From contig DASUFH010000293.1 in the NCBI GenBank assembly GCA_036274645.1, positions 1 to 9,930 on the forward strand: a DNA stretch of 9,930 nt, in the 5' to 3' direction. Every line of letters starts with the position of its first letter. Position 1 is the stretch's first letter. The notes beneath the pieces are model-generated. The model had not been told where the DNA came from and searched no databases. It saw only the letters and a list, made by a program, of their open reading frames with translations. The position numbers and the translations under genes were made by a program. Of this stretch, positions 6,174 through 9,930 are shown piece by piece. This stretch comes from DASUFH01 sp036274645. Its GTDB lineage: Bacteria > Acidobacteriota > Terriglobia > 20CM-2-55-15.

Positions 6174-8555
6174 ATGCGCAACAACCCGCTGCCAAACGTT
6201 TCTGCCGACGGATTGACCCAGGCTGAGGCCGCCCGGCGCCTGTCGCAGTATGGTTACAACGAGATCGCCGAAAAGCGCGTCCACCCTCTCTTCAAGTTTC
6301 TTTCCCATTTCTGGGGACCCATTCCCTGGATGATTGAGATCGCGACGATTCTTTCGGCGGTGGTTCGTCACTGGGCAGACTTCGGCATCATCCTGGCGTT
6401 GTTGATGGTGAACGCCGTCGTCGGTTTCTGGGAGGAATATCAGGCTGGAAATACGGTTGAAGCGCTGAAGTCCCGTCTCGCGCTGCAGGCAAAGGTCAAA
6501 CGGGATGGGCGTTGGATCCTGCTGCCGGCGCGGGAGCTGGTTCCGGATGACCGCATCCGGTTGCGCCTGGGCGACGTTGTTCCCGCGGACGCGCGCCTGA
6601 CGGATGGCGATCCGGTGACCGTGGACCAGTCCACCCTGACCGGCGAATCGCTGCCCGTCTCCCGGTCGGCAGGAGATCTGGTCTATTCCGGATCGATCAT
6701 CAAACAGGGAGAAATCGACGGGATCGTTTCCGCCACCGGCAGTGAAACGTATTTTGGAAAGACGGCGCAGCTTGTCGAACAGGCCCGTACGGTCAGTCAC
6801 TTCCAGCGCGCGGTACTGAAGATCGGCAACTTTCTCATCGCCGTGGCTCTCGCGCTCGTTGCGCTCATCATCCTTGTGGCGTTGTTCCGCGGTGATCCAT
6901 TCCTGAGCACTGCGCAGTTTGCGCTGGTGCTGATGATCGCGGCCATCCCGGTCGCCATGCCGACCGTCCTTTCAGTCACGATGGCCATCGGAGCGCGATT
7001 CCTGGCGGCGCGCGAGATGATCGTGACCCGTCTGGCCGCCATCGAAGAACTGGCCGGTGTTGACGTCCTGTGTTCCGACAAAACCGGCACGCTGACCCAG
7101 AACAAACTGACGCTGGGGACTCCCATTGCGTTCGGTCCGACGAGTCCGGACGAGGTCATTCTGTGTGCGGCGCTCGCATCGCGCGCTGAAGACCAGGACC
7201 TCATTGATTTGGCGGTCTTGAGCGGAATGAAAGACCCTTCCCGTGTTGCCGAGTACTCCATTCGCCACTTCATGCCGTTTGATCCGGTGCGGAAGCGCAC
7301 GGAAGCCAAAGTTGTCGGGGTGGACGGAAACGTCTTCAAAGTCAGCAAAGGCGCGCCGCAGATGATCCTCGATCTGGCCGGAGTGGGCGCTCCCCGATAC
7401 CGCGCGCCGATGGACCAGGCCGTGAACGACTTTGCGGCGCGCGGATTTCGATCGCTTGGTGTGGCCCGCGCCGACGCGGAGGGTTCCTGGACGATTCTCG
7501 GCGTATTGCCTCTGTATGATCCACCCCGTCCCGAATCCCGATCCACCATCGAGATGGCAAACCGAATGGGCGTGGACGTCAAGATGGTCACGGGAGACCA
7601 GGTGGCCATTGCGAGGGAAATTGCAAGGGAACTGGGGCTCGGGCCCAATATCGTGGACGCGACGCTGCTTGAAAAGACCAGCCACATGCAGGCGGCCCAG
7701 GCGGCCGCCGGGATTGAAGGCGCGGACGGGTTTGCCCAGGTCTTTCCGGAGCACAAGTACCACATCGTCGATGTGCTCCAGCAGCGCGCGCACATCGTCG
7801 GCATGACCGGCGACGGAGTCAACGACGCGCCCGCGCTGAAGAAGGCCGACGCCGGCATCGCTGTTTCCGGCGCGACCGACGCGGCGCGGGCGGCTGCCGA
7901 TATGGTGCTGCTGGCGCCCGGCTTGTCCGTCATCATCGACGCCTTCAAGGAAAGTCGGAAGATCTTTCAGCGCATGAACAGTTACGCCATCTATCGCATT
8001 GCGGAAACCATTCACGTGCTGCTGTTCATGACGCTGTCGATCCTGGTCTTCAATTTCTATCCGGTCACGGCCATCATGATCGTGCTCCTGGCCCTGCTCA
8101 ACGACGGCGCCATTCTTTCCATCGCCTACGACAACGCCGAGTCTTCCGATAAACCCGAATCCTGGAACATGCCGCTCGTGCTCCAGCTCGCGTCGGCCCT
8201 GGGCGTCGCCGGGGTTTTTGCGTCCTTTGGATTGTTCTATGTCGGAGAACGAGCGCTTCATCTCAGCCGCGATGTCATCCAGACGCTCATGTATCTGAAG
8301 CTTTCGGTGGCGGGTCACCTCACGATCTTCCTGACCCGCACCCGCGGTCCCTTCTGGGAACGCCGGCCTGCGCCAATCCTTCTGGCCGCGGTCCTCGGAA
8401 CCCAGGCGGTCGCCACATGGATTGCCGTTTACGGAGTATTCATGACGCCCATCGGATGGGGTATGGCCCTGCTGGTCTGGGTCTATGCGCTCGCCTGGTT
8501 TCTCGTCAACGATCGCATCAAGCTTGCCGCATACCGTATGGCTTCGCGCGATTGA
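6174..8555 (+). CDS. Plasma-membrane proton-efflux P-type (P3A) ATPase
   Basis: This 793-residue ATPase uses ATP to pump protons out of the cytoplasm. In order: the N-terminal cation-ATPase domain (GLTQAEAARRLSQYGYNEI), M1-M2 (about 44-90), the actuator domain with TGES at 156-159, M3-M4 with IPVAMP at 258-263, the phosphorylation motif DKTGTLT with D302, the nucleotide-binding domain with KGAPQ, the hinge TGDGVNDAP at 545-553, and about six C-terminal membrane segments ending in WVYALAWFLVNDRIKL. The IPVAMP motif, the short N-terminus without metal-binding CxxC and the lack of a Ca- or K-type motif place it with P3A proton pumps such as fungal/plant Pma1 homologues. Length is near the bacterial norm. 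The ATG at 6174 has only a weak GGG upstream. A palindrome sits just 5'. It converges on the globin gene with 46 bp between stops. Confidence 0.95.
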   Translation: MRNNPLPNVSADGLTQAEAARRLSQYGYNEIAEKRVHPLFKFLSHFWGPIPWMIEIATILSAVVRHWADFGIILALLMVNAVVGFWEEYQAGNTVEALKSRLALQAKVKRDGRWILLPARELVPDDRIRLRLGDVVPADARLTDGDPVTVDQSTLTGESLPVSRSAGDLVYSGSIIKQGEIDGIVSATGSETYFGKTAQLVEQARTVSHFQRAVLKIGNFLIAVALALVALIILVALFRGDPFLSTAQFALVLMIAAIPVAMPTVLSVTMAIGARFLAAREMIVTRLAAIEELAGVDVLCSDKTGTLTQNKLTLGTPIAFGPTSPDEVILCAALASRAEDQDLIDLAVLSGMKDPSRVAEYSIRHFMPFDPVRKRTEAKVVGVDGNVFKVSKGAPQMILDLAGVGAPRYRAPMDQAVNDFAARGFRSLGVARADAEGSWTILGVLPLYDPPRPESRSTIEMANRMGVDVKMVTGDQVAIAREIARELGLGPNIVDATLLEKTSHMQAAQAAAGIEGADGFAQVFPEHKYHIVDVLQQRAHIVGMTGDGVNDAPALKKADAGIAVSGATDAARAAADMVLLAPGLSVIIDAFKESRKIFQRMNSYAIYRIAETIHVLLFMTLSILVFNFYPVTAIMIVLLALLNDGAILSIAYDNAESSDKPESWNMPLVLQLASALGVAGVFASFGLFYVGERALHLSRDVIQTLMYLKLSVAGHLTIFLTRTRGPFWERRPAPILLAAVLGTQAVATWIAVYGVFMTPIGWGMALLVWVYALAWFLVNDRIKLAAYRMASRD

Positions 8556-8601
8556 CTCTGTGGCGTGTAGACGGGGTGATGACCGCCCTGCCGCGTTTCG
8601 A

Positions 8602-8982
8602 TCAGCCGGGCCGGTTAATCAGGAATGTCGCCGTGCTGGCGAAAAATCCGCGGAGCAGGCCGTCAACGTCTTCCGGAAATCCCGCTTCGTCGAGCGCTCG
8701 GCTCATCAACTCGAACCAGCGGTCGCGCGCCTTCGAATCCACCGGAAAAGGCGCATGGCGCATGCGCAGGCGGGGATGCCCGCGCTGTTCGATGTAGCGT
8801 AACGGTCCGCCGAAGCGCCCCACCAGGAAATCGCGCAGGCGCTGTTCCGCTCCCTCCAGGTCGTGGGGCGGATAGAGGGGACCGAGAATCGGATCAGTCG
8901 GGATTGCGCGGTAGAACGCGGCGGTCAGGCGATGGAACCCCTCTTCGCCGATGCGGCTGTATATCTGGTCTTCCGTCAGCAT
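8602..8982 (-). CDS. glbO: Group II truncated haemoglobin (GlbO-like)
   Basis: The 126-residue product is a 2-on-2 haem globin of group II (trHbO). Diagnostic parts are the IGEEGFHRLTAAFY helix with B10 Tyr (Y24), PILGPLYP (Y37 near CD1), RLRDFLVGRFGGP, EQRGHPRLRMRHAPF with the haem-ligating proximal histidine (H76), and ARDRWF with W89 in the G8 position typical of this group. These proteins bind O2 or react with NO and peroxides in the cytoplasm. Length matches the family (about 120-135). The start at 8982 (MLTED) begins just before the first helix; no strong SD is visible, and the start is 11 bp after the stop of the small ORF upstream, suggesting coupling. The stop faces the ATPase stop. 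Confidence 0.93.
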   Translation of the reverse strand: MLTEDQIYSRIGEEGFHRLTAAFYRAIPTDPILGPLYPPHDLEGAEQRLRDFLVGRFGGPLRYIEQRGHPRLRMRHAPFPVDSKARDRWFELMSRALDEAGFPEDVDGLLRGFFASTATFLINRPG

Positions 8983-8993
8983 GGTTGTCTGGG

Positions 8994-9203
8994 CTACTTC
9001 GAGCCCTTCACTTCGTAACGACCGTCCCGGATGGACGGGGTGTCCGCCGTTTCGACCCACACGAACGCTTCCACCGCGTGGGTCGGACCGCCGTAGACTT
9101 TGAACGCCTGGCACATCGTGAGCGCATTACCGGGACCATAACTGTTTGTCTCGCCGAAGTCGAGACGGAATGGAACAGTCCCGGGAACTTCGTCCCCGGC
9201 CAC
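8994..9203 (-). CDS. Small hypothetical protein upstream of the globin, start uncertain
   Basis: The frame encodes about 69 residues from a GTG at 9203 to a TAG at 8994, starting VAGDEVPGTVPFRLDFGETN and ending in a polar tail (SIRDGRYEVKGSK). Codon use (GC-rich third positions, natural amino-acid mix, alternating beta-like pattern in KVYGGPTHAVEAFVWVET) looks coding. I recognise no family. The GTG has no SD. A much better initiation signal, GGGAGGG then ATG at 9231, lies 28 bp upstream but is in a different frame. Either a short frameshift separates them or this is a degraded gene. The frame remains open further upstream without ATG. It is on the globin strand, 11 bp ahead of it. Confidence 0.45.
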   Translation of the reverse strand: MAGDEVPGTVPFRLDFGETNSYGPGNALTMCQAFKVYGGPTHAVEAFVWVETADTPSIRDGRYEVKGSK

Positions 9204-9260
9204 CAGACCGTAAAATCGCCAGAGGCCGCATGATTCCCTCCCGAGCGCGCAAACGCGCGA

Positions 9261-9266
9261 ATTATA
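9261..9266 (-). promoter_or_regulatory. Candidate -10 box for the globin-strand genes
   Basis: The minus strand reads TATAAT, a perfect sigma-70-type -10 hexamer, in an otherwise GC-rich stretch. It lies 29 bp upstream of an SD-preceded ATG at 9231. A -35 match about 17 bp further up (TTTAGC) is poor. The position fits a promoter for the small ORF and globin, divergent from the DUF1003 gene. Confidence 0.45.
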
Positions 9267-9314
9267 CCGGAGGTCTTTTCGGCGCTAAACTCTGCGGCGT
9301 TGACGGAGGTTCTT

Positions 9315-9866
9315 ATGCAGGAATCGGTTTCAAATCCCAGTTCGAATAATCACGTGCCGCCGCCCGACCGGCATGCCTTGCGGTTTCTGACCAGACACGC
9401 GCATCTGTCATCGGTATTCGGCAGCGACTGGTTTGGCGTTCGCGCGGAGAGTTTTGCGCGATTTTTCGGAACGCCGGCGTTTGTCATCATGCAGACGGCC
9501 ATCGTGATCGCATGGATTGTCGTGAATGCCACCGGCATCGTTCATTTCGACCAGTATCCGTTCATTCTGCTGAACCTCGGGTTCAGCCTGCAGGCGGCGT
9601 ACGCGGCGCCGCTGATTCTGCTGGCCGCGACCCGTCAGGCGGACCGCGACAAGGCGCTTTCTGAAGCGGATGCGGCGCATCGCGAAGCGCTGGCCAATGC
9701 CAGCGCCGAGCGCCAGGAACTCGCGGCCAGACACGCGGCTCTAATGATGCAATTGCTGGAGCACAACACGCGCCTGACCGAAGTAACGCAGGATTTGAGC
9801 GCGCGGATCAAGGATCTGACCGAGCAGATCCATGAACGCATTACGACCGAGCCGGGGAAGAACTGA
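9315..9866 (+). CDS. DUF1003-family membrane protein with coiled-coil tail
   Basis: The 183-residue product has the DUF1003 pattern: a polar N-terminus, the FARFFGTPAF entry, a first membrane helix at about 54-73 (FVIMQTAIVIAWIVVNA), the loop FDQYPFILLNL, a second helix at about 83-105 (LNLGFSLQAAYAAPLILLAA), and then RQADRDK. From about 108 to 178 it is charged and Ala/Leu-rich with heptad-like spacing, consistent with a cytoplasmic coiled coil. The family's function is not established. Start: ATG 9315 has GGAGG 6 nt upstream; the in-frame TTG at 9300 is less likely. It is divergent from the small ORF/globin pair. Its stop is directly followed by a repeat copy. Confidence 0.9.
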   Translation: MQESVSNPSSNNHVPPPDRHALRFLTRHAHLSSVFGSDWFGVRAESFARFFGTPAFVIMQTAIVIAWIVVNATGIVHFDQYPFILLNLGFSLQAAYAAPLILLAATRQADRDKALSEADAAHREALANASAERQELAARHAALMMQLLEHNTRLTEVTQDLSARIKDLTEQIHERITTEPGKN

Positions 9867-9871
9867 GGACA

Positions 9872-9906
9872 GAAATTCGGGGACAGCCCCCTAATAACTC
9901 GCGGAA
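9872..9906. repeat. Dispersed GGGGACAG-type repeat, copy D (near right edge)
   Basis: GAAATTCGGGGACAGCCCCC followed by TAATAACTCGCGGA matches the left arm of the pair at 5370-5406 with a few differences. It begins 5 bp after the DUF1003 stop. A partner arm, if present, would be beyond position 9930. Confidence 0.85.
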
Positions 9907-9930
9907 CGGTTTTGGAATTCCGGTACACAT

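Noticed and set aside
6797..8318. Long minus-strand open frames opposite the P-type ATPase gene.
   Set aside because: They are low-complexity, show no recognisable motif, and lie opposite a clear ATPase with all catalytic motifs.
8556..8601. Bidirectional terminator between the converging ATPase and globin genes.
   Set aside because: No stem followed by a T-run is visible on either strand.
4250..9866. A coordinated stress or defence island made of the DedA-like, permease, PfpI-like, ATPase, globin and DUF1003 genes.
   Set aside because: The genes lie on both strands in separate units broken by repeats, and all belong to common families. Nothing in the sequence ties them into one system.

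Overview
The window is high-GC bacterial chromosome with ordinary housekeeping and stress-related genes. It is probably from an Acidobacteriota or similar soil/sediment bacterium. That guess rests on GC-rich codon use and on a dispersed palindromic repeat built around GGGGACAG/CTGTCCCC, a style I associate from memory with such genomes; no taxonomic marker gene is present. There are no rRNA, tRNA or CRISPR sequences and no transposase.

Left part, minus strand (1-2163): a decayed three-gene cluster. Its first member is the C-terminal half of a GT4-family glycosyltransferase with no N-terminal domain, no stop codon of its own and a damaged GGP motif. A secreted protein of unknown function and a partial multi-pass membrane protein, cut by the left edge, follow it. 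A copy of the dispersed repeat (2088-2125) sits exactly where the glycosyltransferase homology stops. Polyphosphate kinase 1 (2218-4242, plus) points away from it.

Middle part (4250-5996, minus): a run of three genes in the order PfpI/DJ-1-like protein, half-size TauE/SafE-type permease, DedA/VTT-type membrane protein. A 103-bp inverted pair of the repeat (37-bp identical arms, 29-nt centre) separates the first two. One arm supplies the stop codon and last residues of the PfpI-like protein, and the other ends just before the permease's ribosome binding site.

Right part: a complete P3A-type plasma-membrane proton-efflux ATPase (6174-8555, plus), preceded by a 58-bp near-perfect palindrome of a second repeat type. 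It converges on a group II truncated haemoglobin (8602-8982, minus). Upstream of the globin on the same strand is a small unknown ORF whose apparent start is out of frame with a good promoter/SD/ATG set. Divergent from these is a DUF1003-type two-helix membrane protein with a coiled-coil tail (9315-9866, plus), followed by another repeat copy at the right edge.

Functionally the region is a loose collection of energy/phosphate storage (Ppk1), proton pumping, membrane transport and redox/oxygen genes. I see no convincing new multi-gene system. The parts most worth a second look are the repeat family, its contact with coding sequence, and the broken glycosyltransferase cluster.
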